Source: Tangfeifania diversioriginum
GTDB taxonomy: Bacteria; Bacteroidota; Bacteroidia; Bacteroidales; Prolixibacteraceae
Direction of reading: 5' to 3'
DNA length: 34,181 bases
Assembly: GCA_945873105.1 (NCBI GenBank)
Contig: CAMCBW010000055.1
Coordinates: forward strand, 1-34,181
A program made the translations under genes and the position numbers. The first letter of the stretch is position 1. Each line of letters starts with the position of its first letter. The notes beneath the pieces were generated by a model. It ran no database searches. It saw only the letters and a program-made list of their open reading frames with translations, and had not been told where the DNA came from. Shown one piece after another: positions 23,057-32,897 of the stretch.

Positions 23057-24751
23057 TTAGGATTTAGAATTGATAGTTTGAAGCACAAGTTTCTGAATTT
23101 CCTCACATCGCCGGATCGTCTCTTTTTCAAGGAGGTCAGCCGACAACAAGGTCCCTTCGACCAGGGAGCGATCTTTTAGTTCGACTGCATTTATTTTTAC
23201 ATTCAGACAGGCGCCGGATACTGCACTCCTCAAACAAAGGGCACCCACTGCCACGTCACTGGCAGAGTTGGGATTACCGATTACCGCCATCTTCTCCAGC
23301 AAACTCATGCAATCAGCTGCATTTTGCATCACCTGGAAGGGAACCTCAATGGCATGCAGCGTTGCCTGCTGAATAGCCTGATTTCTGGCCTCCTTTTGAG
23401 CGCTGCTCTCTTTGGGAAGTCCGAAGGCATCCATCACCCGGTTAAAGGCCTTCGTATCCTCATCCACCAGGCTGAGCAACTCGTTGTAGGCGACTTTCCC
23501 TTTCTCTGCCCAATCTGAAAACTCCTTCCATTGATCCTCCCATCCCCGTTTGTGGCAGGAGAGGTTGGCGACCATGGAACCCAGTGCAGCGCCCAGTGCC
23601 CCGACGGCTGCAGCAATGGATCCCCCTCCCGGTGCGGGTGATTCTGAGGCCGTCTCCTGGGTCAGTCTTCGCAGGGAGAGATCGGAAAGCAGTTCTTTTT
23701 GCTCTTCCCGGAGCAGGTATTCGATGATTCTTTTTTGCGGGTCGAAAGGGGCCAGTTCACCCAATCCCATTGAACGCACCGCCATTTCAATGATCTCTTC
23801 GTCCGGTATTCCGGAGGAGCGCTGCTGCTTGTGCAGGAAGTACTTTCCTGCATCCAGCATGCACTGAAGGGGCACTACACCAATCAGTTCAGAACCGGTA
23901 ACCCGGATGCCTCTCTCAGCAGCCTTTGCGCAAACCTCGTCAAAGGCTACGTGAACCGGTGTTGCATGGATATCGGTAAGGTTCATGGAGATTTGTGCCA
24001 TTTTGTACTCCTTGATGTACCATCCTATGGCACGGACTTTCTTCAGGGTGCCTGGAATCCTAACCGGATCTCCGTTTTCATCGTTGACAATTTTTCCGGT
24101 CACCGGATCACCCGATCTCATTACTCTTCCTGCCTCCCTGACATCAAATGCGATGGCATTGGCCCTGCGCACAGAGGTGGTATTGAGGTTGATGTTGTAG
24201 GCGATCAAAAAATTTCGGGCCCCAATGGCAATGGCGCCTGACCGGGCATTCAATGTGGAGGGACCAAAATCAGGTTTCCACTGCGATGATGCCAATTTCC
24301 CGGCAAGCCCCTCGTATTCGCCGGAACGACAATTGGCCAAACTTTGGCGCTTGGGTTCATAGGCTGCCTGCTCGTAACAATAGACCGGAATCTGCAATTC
24401 TTCACCCACCCTTTTGGCCAAAGCCCTGGCGAACACGACGGTCTCCTCCATGGTAATGCCTGAAACAGGAACCAGCGGACATACATCCGTTGCCCCGAAG
24501 CGGGGATGTTCACCGGTATGGCAGCGCATGTCAATCAACTCGGAGGCTTTCGCAATGGCCAGGTAGGCTGCCTCTACCACCACCTCAGGTGCCCCGGCAA
24601 AGGTGACAACGGTGCGGTTGGTGGCGTATCCAGGATCCACATTGAGCAGTTTGATGCCGGCCACTTTCTCAATTACTTCCGTAATCTGTCGGATTACCTC
24701 CAGATCCCTTCCCTCCGAAAAGTTGGGTACACACTCAAGTATTTGCTTCAT
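23057..24751 (-). CDS. ftcD: Glutamate formimidoyltransferase / formimidoyl-THF cyclodeaminase
   Basis: The 564-aa fusion enzyme does the last step of histidine breakdown by the folate route. The N-terminal formiminotransferase (about 1-300) contains CVPNFSEGRD (7-16) and HTGEHPRFGATD (78-89), with His82 at the position of the catalytic histidine of the mammalian enzyme. The C-terminal cyclodeaminase (about 355-560) has the motif PAPGGGSIAAAVGALGAAL. It moves the formimino group from formiminoglutamate to tetrahydrofolate and then releases ammonia to give 5,10-methenyl-THF, leaving glutamate. It is last in the hutH-hutU-hutI-ftcD series, 125 bp after hutI, with a hairpin-forming repeat in between. 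The fused two-domain form is typical of Bacteroidota and animals; in many other bacteria the two parts are separate. Confidence 0.96.
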   Translation of the reverse strand: MKQILECVPNFSEGRDLEVIRQITEVIEKVAGIKLLNVDPGYATNRTVVTFAGAPEVVVEAAYLAIAKASELIDMRCHTGEHPRFGATDVCPLVPVSGITMEETVVFARALAKRVGEELQIPVYCYEQAAYEPKRQSLANCRSGEYEGLAGKLASSQWKPDFGPSTLNARSGAIAIGARNFLIAYNINLNTTSVRRANAIAFDVREAGRVMRSGDPVTGKIVNDENGDPVRIPGTLKKVRAIGWYIKEYKMAQISMNLTDIHATPVHVAFDEVCAKAAERGIRVTGSELIGVVPLQCMLDAGKYFLHKQQRSSGIPDEEIIEMAVRSMGLGELAPFDPQKRIIEYLLREEQKELLSDLSLRRLTQETASESPAPGGGSIAAAVGALGAALGSMVANLSCHKRGWEDQWKEFSDWAEKGKVAYNELLSLVDEDTKAFNRVMDAFGLPKESSAQKEARNQAIQQATLHAIEVPFQVMQNAADCMSLLEKMAVIGNPNSASDVAVGALCLRSAVSGACLNVKINAVELKDRSLVEGTLLSADLLEKETIRRCEEIQKLVLQTINSKS

Positions 24752-24804
24752 ATTTTTCTATTTTTCCGAAAGTTGAATATCTATAACGCTGTCTCTTTTT
24801 CATT

Positions 24805-24875
24805 GAGTTATGAGTTATAATTTATGAGTTAGGGCGTCCCATAACCCATAACTTATAACTTATAACTCATAACTT
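24805..24875. repeat. Heptamer array and inverted repeat after hutI
   Basis: Five consecutive 7-bp units (ATAACCC, ATAACTT, ATAACTT, ATAACTC, ATAACTT) fill 24841-24875. The facing arm 24806-24820 is the exact complement of 24860-24874 (15 bp) and the pairing extends further with mismatches, giving a long AT-rich hairpin. The repeat continues into hutI, whose last codons (SYELK) are spelled by the same heptamer sequence. It may act as a terminator or attenuator between hutI and ftcD. Confidence 0.85.
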
Positions 24876-24876
24876 T

Positions 24877-26142
24877 CTACTTTAACTCATAACTTCCACC
24901 AACCCTGTTCCCTTTCTTCCACACCATCGTTGGCTTCAGCATCCCCTGATGGTAGAGTATTTCCTTGTAATTCCTACCGGGAAATCCAATAAAATCAGCC
25001 AGGTTGCCCATCCGGAGAATACCCCTGTTGGGTAGCTTCAGCGCATGTGCTGCCCTGAAGGTGATGGCCGACAGCTGCTCTGCGTTGGTCAGTTTCTCAA
25101 AAGTACCCAGGATGGCTGTCTGCAACAGTAGATCTCCCATCGGGGCAGATCCTGGATTCCAGTCCGATCCGACTGCCAGGCAACAACCTGCGTCCAGAAG
25201 TTTCCGGGCAGGAGCAAACGGACAACCGAGTCCAATCGAAGCTCCGGGCAAGGCAACAGCCACAACATCTGAACCTGCAAGCTTTTCAATGGCTTTGGGT
25301 CTTATCACCTCCAGGTGATCGACACTGGCTGCTTCCACCTTTACTGCCAGCGATACTCCTCCGGAGGTAAACTGCTCCCCATGAACAACCAGGTCAAATC
25401 CCATTTTCTTTGCACTGGTCAGGTATTTTCCGGCTTCAGAGATCCCGAATGCTCCCTTTTCTACGAAAATGTCGATCCGATGGGCGAGCTGGGCATTCCT
25501 GATCACCGGCAGCAGTCGTTCGGTTAAAAAACGCAGATACTCCCCGGAGGATCCATCGAAATCATGAGGCCTGATATGCGCCGCAAGACAGGTTGCCACC
25601 AGGTCAATGGGATGATCCAAATGGACACCTTTGATGATTTCAAGCAAACGAAGTTCGCCGGCAAGATCCAGGTCATAGCCGCTTTTAACTTCGCAGGTTG
25701 TAATTCCATTCGCCAGCTGCCTGGATGCCCTTCCTGTCAGCAGGTTTTTTAGCTCCTCGTCCGTGGCATTTCTGGTTTTGGTCACCGTATCCCATATTCC
25801 ACCACCGGTTTCGGCAATCTCGGAGTAACTCTTCCCCTCCAAACGCAAGGCATAGTCATTTTCACGACTCCCGGCCCAGCACAGATGGGTATGTGTATCG
25901 ATCAATCCAGGAAGTGCGATTATATCGGCATCGATGAACTGAATATCCGGATTGCAGGAGCTGTATATGGAACAAAGTTCATGAAAAATCCCGATCTCCG
26001 ATATTTTATCCCCTTGTAATACAATTCCAGCCTCCTCAATAACCTCCAATTGGGCATCCATCAGGCTGCCTTTCAGGGGCAAATGGTCCATGGTCAGAAG
26101 CTGCCTGAATGGACCGACGATTTTTATGGATGGATTATACAT
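24877..26142 (-). CDS. hutI: Imidazolonepropionase
   Basis: The 421-aa amidohydrolase-superfamily enzyme hydrolyses 4-imidazolone-5-propionate to N-formimino-L-glutamate in the cytoplasm. The metal-binding DTHTHLCWAG segment is at 82-91 (His84, His86), and the substrate-site wording ETGGGIWDTVTKTR, HGEQFT and GSDWNPGSAP follow in the expected order. The length is standard for the family. It is third in the hut series, 193 bp after hutU, most of that gap being a 9-bp tandem array. The last five residues are encoded by the heptamer repeat that continues downstream, so the original C terminus may have been altered slightly. Confidence 0.97.
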   Translation of the reverse strand: MYNPSIKIVGPFRQLLTMDHLPLKGSLMDAQLEVIEEAGIVLQGDKISEIGIFHELCSIYSSCNPDIQFIDADIIALPGLIDTHTHLCWAGSRENDYALRLEGKSYSEIAETGGGIWDTVTKTRNATDEELKNLLTGRASRQLANGITTCEVKSGYDLDLAGELRLLEIIKGVHLDHPIDLVATCLAAHIRPHDFDGSSGEYLRFLTERLLPVIRNAQLAHRIDIFVEKGAFGISEAGKYLTSAKKMGFDLVVHGEQFTSGGVSLAVKVEAASVDHLEVIRPKAIEKLAGSDVVAVALPGASIGLGCPFAPARKLLDAGCCLAVGSDWNPGSAPMGDLLLQTAILGTFEKLTNAEQLSAITFRAAHALKLPNRGILRMGNLADFIGFPGRNYKEILYHQGMLKPTMVWKKGNRVGGSYELK

Positions 26143-26193
26143 AAGCTGTTAATTTGTTATTGGTTTGAAGGGTTTAAAAAGTTTATAGGGTTA

Positions 26194-26336
26194 AAACATT
26201 TCAAACATTTCAAACATTTCAAACATTTCAAACATTTCAAACATTTCAAACATTTCAAACATTTCAAACATTTCAAACATTTCAAACATTTCAAACATTT
26301 CAAACATTTCAAACATTTCAAACATTTCAAACATTT
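26194..26336. repeat. Nine-bp tandem array (15 perfect units plus a partial)
   Basis: AAACATTTC is repeated without error fifteen times from 26194 to 26328, followed by AAACATTT, and ends at the hutU stop codon. On the hut mRNA it reads GAAAUGUUU repeated, placing about 16 AUG triplets between hutU and hutI, all in one frame that closes at 26191. The unit is a multiple of three, so changes in copy number would keep that frame. Perfect identity suggests recent expansion by slippage. Confidence 0.97.
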
Positions 26337-28018
26337 TATTTAAACTCCATCCCAAATTGATGAAGTGTCTCTGTCGCTTGTTCGTACCCGGCATCATGGT
26401 GCCTGAAGATGCCCATGGCAGGATCGTTGTAGAGTACCCGACGGATGCATTCGGCCGCCCTGTCGGTCCCATCCGCAAGAACGACCATCCCGGCATGCTG
26501 GGAATAGCCCATTCCGACGCCGCCTCCATGGTGGAAGGAGACCCAGGTGGCCCCCCCTGCCGTGTTGGACATCAGGTTGAGCAAAGGCCAGTCTGAGACT
26601 GCATCGCTGCCATCTTTCATCTTCTCCGTTTCACGGTTGGGGGAGGCAACTGAACCACAATCGAGGTGGTCGCGGCCTATCACGATCGGAGCCTTCACCT
26701 TGCCCGTTCTGACCAGCTCATTGAAAATCAGTCCGGCCTTCTCCCTTTCGCCCATTCCGAGCCAGCAAATTCTGGCCGGCAATCCCTGAAAGGAGATGCG
26801 TTCCCTGGCTTTTTTCAGCCAGTTGATCATATGGTGGTTTTCCGGAAAGGCCTCGATGAGCGCCTGGTCTGTAGCATAAATATCTTCCGGGTCGCCGGAT
26901 AGTGCCACCCAACGGAAGGGTCCTTTCCCTTCGCAAAACAGCGGCCGTATAAATTTAGGGGTGAAACCATCGAAGTTGTAGGCATCCGGCTCTCCACCCT
27001 GTTTGGCCATTTCACGAAGGTTGTTGCCATAGTCGAAGGTAACACTACCGAGCTCCTGCAATTTCAGCATCAGGCCGACATGACGTGCCATGCTTTTCAT
27101 GGAGCGTTCCCGGTAGGTGTCAGGATCAGCATTTCTTAGCAGGATCGCCTCCTCCAGTGAGATGCCGCTGGGGATATAACCGTGGAGCGGATCGTGGGCC
27201 GAGGTCTGGTCGGTCAACACATCAGGGACAATTCCATCGTTCAGCATATTTTGCAGGGTATCTCCGATGTCTGCCACCAGACCGACCGAGATGGCCTCCC
27301 CTTTTTCCTTGGCCTTCAAAACAAGATCTGCAGCTTCCCGGTAGGAATAGGAAATGTGGTCGATGTAACCGGTTTGCAATCTTTTTTTGATCCTTTCCGG
27401 ATCAATGTCAACGCCCAGGAAGGTGGCCCCGGCCATGGTGGCTGCCAGGGGCTGTGCTCCGCCCATGCCTCCCAATCCTCCGGATACCAGCAATTTATGT
27501 TTCAGATCGTTGTTGAAGTATTTCTTGCCGCAGGCGACGAAGGTCTCATAGGTACCCTGCAAAATTCCCTGGCTACCAATGTATATCCAGCTGCCGGCCG
27601 TCATCTGACCGTACATCATCAATCCGTCCTGCTTTAACCGCTCGAAATGCTCCCAGGTTGCCCAGGCAGGTACCAGGTTGCTGTTGGCAATCAATACACG
27701 TGGTGCCTCCGGATGGGTCCTGACAATGCCAACGGCTTTGCCCGACTGCACCAACAATGAGTGGTTTTCATCGAGTTCAAGCAGCTCTTTGATAATTTGG
27801 CGCAGCGCCCCAGTGTTGCGGGCTGCCTGGCCTGTACCCCCATACACTACCAACTCATCAGGGTTTTCAGCTACCTCATGGTCGAGGTTGTTTAGCAGCA
27901 TCCGCAGCGGGGCCTCTGTTTGCCAGGATTTGGCATAGAGCTGGTTCCCCCTTGGGGCAAAGTAATTGGGGTGAGCAGCGTATCTGTCAATAAATTCCAA
28001 AAAATTCATCCGTTTCAT
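26336..28018 (-). CDS. hutU: Urocanate hydratase
   Basis: The 560-aa enzyme adds water to urocanate to make 4-imidazolone-5-propionate, using tightly bound NAD as an electrophile. Typical wording is present: [14 protein letters not shown] (57-70), [20 protein letters not shown] (the NAD-binding glycine-rich region), [10 protein letters not shown] (probably the cysteine of the active site), [18 protein letters not shown] and [16 protein letters not shown]. The start is at 28018, or possibly the ATG at 28009 (MNFLEF); either way it overlaps the end of hutH by 23-32 bases in another frame, a sign of translational coupling. Directly after its stop comes the 9-bp tandem array. Confidence 0.97.
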   Translation of the reverse strand: MKRMNFLEFIDRYAAHPNYFAPRGNQLYAKSWQTEAPLRMLLNNLDHEVAENPDELVVYGGTGQAARNTGALRQIIKELLELDENHSLLVQSGKAVGIVRTHPEAPRVLIANSNLVPAWATWEHFERLKQDGLMMYGQMTAGSWIYIGSQGILQGTYETFVACGKKYFNNDLKHKLLVSGGLGGMGGAQPLAATMAGATFLGVDIDPERIKKRLQTGYIDHISYSYREAADLVLKAKEKGEAISVGLVADIGDTLQNMLNDGIVPDVLTDQTSAHDPLHGYIPSGISLEEAILLRNADPDTYRERSMKSMARHVGLMLKLQELGSVTFDYGNNLREMAKQGGEPDAYNFDGFTPKFIRPLFCEGKGPFRWVALSGDPEDIYATDQALIEAFPENHHMINWLKKARERISFQGLPARICWLGMGEREKAGLIFNELVRTGKVKAPIVIGRDHLDCGSVASPNRETEKMKDGSDAVSDWPLLNLMSNTAGGATWVSFHHGGGVGMGYSQHAGMVVLADGTDRAAECIRRVLYNDPAMGIFRHHDAGYEQATETLHQFGMEFK

Positions 28019-29564
28019 TTTTAAGAGTTATACCGTGTGCGGAAGCAGCCTCCCCGGAACGCTTCACCAGTGACTTGTTTTTTACCATGGAAATGGCCTT
28101 CTGCATCTCTTCCGACATCACGTGATCAGATTCGGCAAAGGGTATCTGTTCCCGTACCAGGTCATGGCAAGCCTCCAGTACCAGACCGGATTTCAAAGGT
28201 TTTCTGAAGTCGAAACCCTGTGCTGCACAAAAAAGTTCGATCCCCTGAATTTTCTCCAGGTTGTCAATGATCATCAGGCATTTGCGGGCACTGATGGATC
28301 CCATGCTGACATGATCTTCCTGGCCCAGGGAGGTGGGGATGCTATCGGCAGAGGCAGGGAAACAGAAAGTTTTATTCTCGCTGACAAGGGCGGCTGTGGT
28401 ATACTGGGGAATCATGAAACCTGAATTCAATCCGGTTTCGCGCATCAGCAATTTTGGCAGTCCCGGAATGGTGTCTTTCAGCGAAAGGTAGATCCGCCGG
28501 TCGGCAATATTTCCAAGTTCTGCTGCTGCCACCGCCGCATAGTCGAGGGGCATCGCCAGTGGCTGTCCATGAAAATTTCCACCGGAGATGGAGCTGCCAT
28601 CCCTTAGCAGGATGGGATTGTCGGTAACGGAGTTGAGTTCAATGTGCAGCAGCTCTTTCAGATGAAGAAATGCATTCCTGGAAGCGCCATGCACCTGGGG
28701 AATGCACCGGAGCGAATAGGGATCCTGGACCCTGGTGCAATTTTGGTGGGATTGGACCATTTCCGAATCTGCCAGCAATGTTCGCATCCTTTCGGCCACA
28801 TAGATCGTTCCCCGGTAGGCACGAAGAAGATGAAGCTCCGCCGTAAAAGTCTTGACAGAACCCAGCATGGCTTCGAGGTTCATGGCGGCAATCAGGTCGG
28901 CGTTGTCGAGGCAGTTCTGGAACCGCTCCACCACTTTGATCGCATGAGCCGCAATAAATTGTGTGCCATTGATGAGTGCCAAACCCTCCTTGGCACCCAG
29001 TTCAACCGGCAGGAGCCCAAATTTTTGCAGTACCTTACCAGTATCTTGTCGTACTCCCTTGAAATATACCTGCCCCAATCCGATCAATGGTAAAAACAGG
29101 TGGGACAGAGGGGCCAGATCTCCCGAGGCGCCAACAGATCCCTGCGAAGGAACGACAGGGATGACGTTGTGGTCGATGTGCCAGATGATGCGTTCCAGGG
29201 TAGTGAGTGCAATGCCTGAATATCCCATGGAGAGCGCATGGACCTTGAGGACCATCATCAATTTGGCGATCTCAGCATCGATGGGGTCACCGACCCCAAC
29301 ACTGTGGCTTTTAAGGATATTGTACTGAAGTGTTTTGGTATCCTTTTCAGAGATGATGGTGGTACACAGCGGACCAAAACCGGTATTTATGCCATAAACA
29401 TGCTGGTGATCTGCCACGATTTCATCCACCCTCTGCCTGCTTTTTTCAATGACAGTAGCTGCAGTGGCGGTGATTCTTCCGGCAATTTCCCCGGAAGCTA
29501 TCTGAAGTGCCAACCCGGTGGTTAGCTGATCTTCCCCGTAATTAAAAAATTGCATTCTGGTCAT
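27987..29564 (-). CDS. hutH: Histidine ammonia-lyase
   Basis: The 525-aa enzyme starts histidine degradation, removing ammonia to give urocanate. The Ala-Ser-Gly triad that cyclises to the MIO prosthetic group is at 146-148 in [14 protein letters not shown], and the [10 protein letters not shown] segment (57-66) supplies the catalytic tyrosine loop. Further family wording ([24 protein letters not shown]) confirms it over phenylalanine or tyrosine lyases, with the hut context deciding. It is the first gene of the hut series. About 90 bp separate it from the kinase gene upstream, and on the minus strand TAATTTTC about 50 bp before the ATG is only a poor match to TAnnTTTG. No hutC-type regulator or histidine permease is in the window. 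Confidence 0.97.
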   Translation of the reverse strand: MTRMQFFNYGEDQLTTGLALQIASGEIAGRITATAATVIEKSRQRVDEIVADHQHVYGINTGFGPLCTTIISEKDTKTLQYNILKSHSVGVGDPIDAEIAKLMMVLKVHALSMGYSGIALTTLERIIWHIDHNVIPVVPSQGSVGASGDLAPLSHLFLPLIGLGQVYFKGVRQDTGKVLQKFGLLPVELGAKEGLALINGTQFIAAHAIKVVERFQNCLDNADLIAAMNLEAMLGSVKTFTAELHLLRAYRGTIYVAERMRTLLADSEMVQSHQNCTRVQDPYSLRCIPQVHGASRNAFLHLKELLHIELNSVTDNPILLRDGSSISGGNFHGQPLAMPLDYAAVAAAELGNIADRRIYLSLKDTIPGLPKLLMRETGLNSGFMIPQYTTAALVSENKTFCFPASADSIPTSLGQEDHVSMGSISARKCLMIIDNLEKIQGIELFCAAQGFDFRKPLKSGLVLEACHDLVREQIPFAESDHVMSEEMQKAISMVKNKSLVKRSGEAASAHGITLKNETDEFFGIY

Positions 29565-29654
29565 AATCCTTGTTTAGTTTATTAGTGTTGAAAATTACGA
29601 TTCAATTTTCAATCAATACCTAACAATCGTCATGCTATGACCTGTTTTCAGCAG

Positions 29655-30290
29655 CTAAAAAAGCCCGTGGATCTGGGCATTGATCCGGTCAATGATCTTG
29701 CTGAGATCTTCCTGGTTTTCTTCAAAATTAAGGTTGTCAACATTAATGATCAGCATCTTGCCCAGCGTATAGCGGGTAGCCCATGCTTCGTAGCGCTGGT
29801 TCAGCTGACTGAGGTAATCCAGCCTGATGCTGTTCTCGTAGTCACGGCCCCGCTTCTGAATGTTGTTGACCAGGGTTGGAACCGTCGCCCGAAGATAGAT
29901 CATCAGTGTTGGAGCCTTGATCAGCCTGCCCATCAGGGTAAAAAGCTTGTGGTAGTTGGAAAAATCACGGGAGCTCATCAACCCCATCTCATGCAGGTTG
30001 GGAGCAAATATTTCGGCATCTTCGTAGATCGTGCGATCCTGGATGACCGTCTTGCCGCTATCCCTGAAATCGAGCACCTGGGTAAACCTTGAATTCAGGA
30101 AATAGACCTGCAAATTGAACGACCAACGAAGCATATCATGGTAAAAATCATCCAGGTAGGGATTGTTGTCTGCATCTTCGTAATGCGCCTCCCATCCGTA
30201 ATGTTTGGCCAGCAACCTGGTGAGCGTGGTCTTTCCGGCACCAATGTTTCCGGCGATGGCGATGTGCATGTTGGTAGGTTCCTTTTTCAT
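29655..30290 (-). CDS. Deoxynucleoside kinase
   Basis: The 211-aa enzyme is of the dNK/dGK-dAK family that phosphorylates deoxynucleosides for salvage. The P-loop GNIGAGKTT is at 14-22, the DRT motif in VIQDRTIYEDAEIF (the family's DRS/DRT signature) sits in mid-protein, and the Arg-rich lid is QKRGRDYE. The Glu in HYEDADNNPYLDDFY lies where the family's base or sugar contact is found. Preference for dA, dG or pyrimidines cannot be read from sequence. The reading frame opens at 30290, but the second ATG (30269, MHIAIAGN) matches the usual start of the family better. It is on the minus strand, 193 bp after the GH3-family gene, with a hairpin-forming repeat between them. Confidence 0.93.
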   Translation of the reverse strand: MKKEPTNMHIAIAGNIGAGKTTLTRLLAKHYGWEAHYEDADNNPYLDDFYHDMLRWSFNLQVYFLNSRFTQVLDFRDSGKTVIQDRTIYEDAEIFAPNLHEMGLMSSRDFSNYHKLFTLMGRLIKAPTLMIYLRATVPTLVNNIQKRGRDYENSIRLDYLSQLNQRYEAWATRYTLGKMLIINVDNLNFEENQEDLSKIIDRINAQIHGLF

Positions 30291-30343
30291 GAATGGCTTT
30301 TATTTTATACGTTTTTGTTTTGTTGAACAGTTTTGAATGTGAA

Positions 30344-30483
30344 AATTGGGAAATGTGGAAATGTGGAAATTCTGCTACAAATTTGCATTCCGACCCCTGG
30401 TTCTAATATAAATCCTCTAATTAATTGATCGAAAGAATCTCTTCCCACGAATGCCAATTTACACATTTCCACATTTCCCAATT
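30344..30483. repeat. Inverted repeat with 8-bp internal period after the GH3-family gene
   Basis: Arms 30344-30365 and 30462-30483 are exact complements over 22 bp, extending with one mismatch, around a unique centre of about 96 bp. Each arm contains two AAATGTGG units (8-bp period). The right arm reaches the stop codon of the GH3-family gene, so its mRNA would end in a large stem-loop before the kinase gene. Confidence 0.9.
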
Positions 30484-31997
30484 TACACATTTATTTTCAG
30501 CAGTTCATCCAGGTACTCCCTGTTGTTGGCGAGCCGCGGAACTTTGTGCTGACCTCCTACTTTCCCTTTTTCACGCATCCATTGCAGAAAGGTCCCTTTG
30601 GCTGCTACAACTACTTTCGGCTGATCCAGGGTAACACTCTTGAAGCGTTTTGCCTCATAATCCGAATTTAGCTCCTGAAGCCTGGCGTCAAGTATCCGGG
30701 CAAACTTCTCAAGATTGTCCGGTTGGTTTTCAAATTCAATCAGCCATTCATGGGATCCCTTTTTGGCGGTGTCGCTCATAAAGATGGGACCTGCGGTGTA
30801 TTCTGTGATGACGGCACCTGTCGCACTGCAGGCAGCTTTCAAGGCCTGCTCGGCATTGTCGACAATGATTTCCTCGCCAAAAGCATTGATAAATTGTTTG
30901 GTGCGACCTGTAATCCTTATTTTGTAAGGGTTTTTAGCGGTAAACATCACGGTGTCACCGATCATGTACCGCCAAAGGCCTCCGTTGGTCGAGATAACGA
31001 TCGCATAATTGATCCCAGTTTCTACCTCCCAAACCGGCAAGGCGGTTGGGTTTTCATCCCCAACTTCATTCAATGGAATAAACTCATAAAAAATTCCGTA
31101 ATCGAGCATCAGCAGCATATCGGGGGAGGCGGGATCATCCTGGATGGCAAAAAATCCCTCTGACGCATTGTAGGTCTCCATGTACTGCATGCTCTCTGAG
31201 GGGATCAGTTTTTTGAATTGTTCCCGATAGGGTTCAAAAGCAATCCCCCCATGGATGAATACTTCCAGATTTGGCCAAACCTCCAGCAAATTGGATTTAC
31301 CGGTATAGTCCAGAATGTACTTCATCAAGACCAGGTTCCAGGATGGAACTCCGGCAAAGGAGGTGACATTTTCGTGGATGGAAGTTTTGGCAATCTCTTC
31401 AATCTTTTTCTCAAACTGCTCGATCAGGGCGATCTCGGTAGGGGGTGTACGGTGAAAATCTGTCCAAAACGGGAGATTCTCTATCATAATGGCCGATAAA
31501 TCACCATAGAAGGAGTTGTTGTTCATGCTGTTAACCCTGTGGCTGCCCCCCAGGGTCAGGCTCTTTCCGGACAAGACCCGTGTATCCGGAAAATTGTTGT
31601 AATAGATGGCCAATACATCCTTGGCCCCTTGAAAATGGCACTCATCGAGCGACTCCTTGGAGACGGGAATAAACTTGCTTTTGGCATTGGTCGTACCCGA
31701 TGATTTGGCAAACCATTTGATGTCACCTGGCCATAGGATGCTCTTCTTTCCCTCTATCATCTGACTGATGTAGGGTTCTATTTTTTCATAGGTGGATATC
31801 GGAACCCTCTGCTGGAACTCCTTGACCGTGGCAATCGATTCGTAATCATATTTCTTCCCCCACTCACAACTCTCAGCCGATCCGATCAGGTCAAAAAGCA
31901 ACTCTACCTGTATCTCTTTCGCATGTTCCCGGTAGAGTTCAATCTGATAAATACGCTTGTAATTGATCCAGGTGATAATCGAATTAAGGATGGCCAT
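30483..31997 (-). CDS. GH3-family acyl-adenylate-forming protein
   Basis: The 504-aa protein matches the bacterial GH3 family, named after plant auxin-conjugating enzymes. The ATP-binding loop is WFAKSSGTTNAKSKFIPVS (95-113; Ser99-Ser100-Gly-Thr-Thr), and MIGDTVMFTAKNPYKIRITGRTK forms the usual adenylate-site and C-terminal hinge wording, followed by QFINAFGEEIIVDNAEQAL. Such enzymes adenylate a carboxylate and couple it to an amine or amino acid; the bacterial substrate is generally not known. There is no signal peptide. The stop codon lies inside one arm of a long inverted repeat. It is transcribed divergently from cvpA, with 213 bp between the two starts in which I found no clear promoter. 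Confidence 0.93.
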   Translation of the reverse strand: MAILNSIITWINYKRIYQIELYREHAKEIQVELLFDLIGSAESCEWGKKYDYESIATVKEFQQRVPISTYEKIEPYISQMIEGKKSILWPGDIKWFAKSSGTTNAKSKFIPVSKESLDECHFQGAKDVLAIYYNNFPDTRVLSGKSLTLGGSHRVNSMNNNSFYGDLSAIMIENLPFWTDFHRTPPTEIALIEQFEKKIEEIAKTSIHENVTSFAGVPSWNLVLMKYILDYTGKSNLLEVWPNLEVFIHGGIAFEPYREQFKKLIPSESMQYMETYNASEGFFAIQDDPASPDMLLMLDYGIFYEFIPLNEVGDENPTALPVWEVETGINYAIVISTNGGLWRYMIGDTVMFTAKNPYKIRITGRTKQFINAFGEEIIVDNAEQALKAACSATGAVITEYTAGPIFMSDTAKKGSHEWLIEFENQPDNLEKFARILDARLQELNSDYEAKRFKSVTLDQPKVVVAAKGTFLQWMREKGKVGGQHKVPRLANNREYLDELLKINV

Positions 31998-32210
31998 AAA
32001 GGATGCTAAGGATTGTTATAGGCTTTTTACCGAGGTTAAAACTACTAATTTTCGTGCAATCAGCGGATGGAAACATTTAAATTTTTAACTTTAATCCCTA
32101 GATCCTTCGTGCACAAAAAATTATGAAACGGGCATGACCGGTGGTCTCAAACAAAATGGAATTTTTCTTACCAAGTATTGACTGACCTTTAAAATTTAAC
32201 CATTACATAC

Positions 32211-32726
32211 ATGAACACGGTAGACCTAATCCTAATAATCATCCTTGCTGCTGGCGCCATCCATGGTTTTGTCAAAGGTTTTTTTGTCGAGTTTGCCTCT
32301 GTTGCCGCCATCGTACTGGGCGTATTGTGTGCCATGATGTTTTCAGATATTCTGAAAGTATGGCTTACCGGAACGGTTCCATGGCAACCAGCCACCATCA
32401 AGGCTGTCGCATTCTTCATCATCTTTATCAGCGTTCTCATCGTGGTACACCTGATTGCCAATGCGCTGGAGAAGTTTGTCAGGGCCATTGCCCTCGGAAT
32501 TCTGAGTAGGATTGGGGGGGCAGTTTTTGGGGTTATAAAAACTGCGTTCATTTTGAGTTTCCTCATGTATGTCGTAGCCCGGATCGAATCTTACGATGTG
32601 ACAGTTATCCCAAAAGGACCCAAAGGGGAGTCCAGAATGTATGTTCCAATCGAGAAACTGGCGCCCAACCTGTTGCCCTTCCTTCGTGAGGAAAAAAAGG
32701 AGATAGAGAAAAAGATTGTCTCTTGA
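32211..32726 (+). CDS. CvpA family membrane protein
   Basis: The 171-aa protein has four hydrophobic segments: about residues 2-20 (DLILIIILAAGAIHGFVKGF), 26-45, 62-85 (AVAFFIIFISVLIVVHLIAN) and 101-122. The first carries the G-x-x-x-G-F signature of the CvpA/colicin V production family. It is an inner-membrane protein; family members are linked to cell envelope homeostasis, and the name comes from E. coli, not from any colicin here. The last 30 residues are Lys/Glu-rich and should be cytoplasmic. It is a single gene whose 3' end faces the hydrolase gene, with a heptamer repeat in the gap. Confidence 0.9.
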   Translation: MNTVDLILIIILAAGAIHGFVKGFFVEFASVAAIVLGVLCAMMFSDILKVWLTGTVPWQPATIKAVAFFIIFISVLIVVHLIANALEKFVRAIALGILSRIGGAVFGVIKTAFILSFLMYVVARIESYDVTVIPKGPKGESRMYVPIEKLAPNLLPFLREEKKEIEKKIVS

Positions 32727-32743
32727 TCCCTGTTGGCAAAGCT

Positions 32744-32813
32744 AAAGGATAAAGGTTAAAGGTTAAAGGAAAAAGGTTAAAGGATAAAGGATAAAGGTTA
32801 AAGGTTAAAGGTT
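32744..32813. repeat. Heptamer array after cvpA, with facing arm in the next gene's end
   Basis: Ten 7-bp units (AAAGGAT, AAAGGTT and one AAAGGAA) run from 32744 to 32813. The reverse complement occurs at about 32895-32918, where it encodes the last residues and the stop codon of the convergent hydrolase gene (RIKVKG then TAA). The two arms, about 80 bp apart, could form one stem for both converging transcripts. Confidence 0.93.
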
Positions 32814-32897
32814 AAAGTTAAGAAAGCATTTCACCTGACTTTCAAATACATCCTGCCTGATATCCCAAAGTAACAGCAATCTATGGAGTCCCTTACT

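Noticed and set aside
26194-26336. CRISPR array
   Set aside because: Units are contiguous 9-mers with no spacers, and no cas genes are present.
26050-26529. Open frames encoding HFK or FEM tripeptide repeats on the two strands
   Set aside because: Both are by-products of the 9-bp tandem array, whose unit is a multiple of three, and otherwise overlap hutI or hutU.
32211-32726. Bacteriocin (colicin V) production system
   Set aside because: CvpA-family proteins are widespread envelope proteins; no bacteriocin precursor or exporter gene is adjacent.
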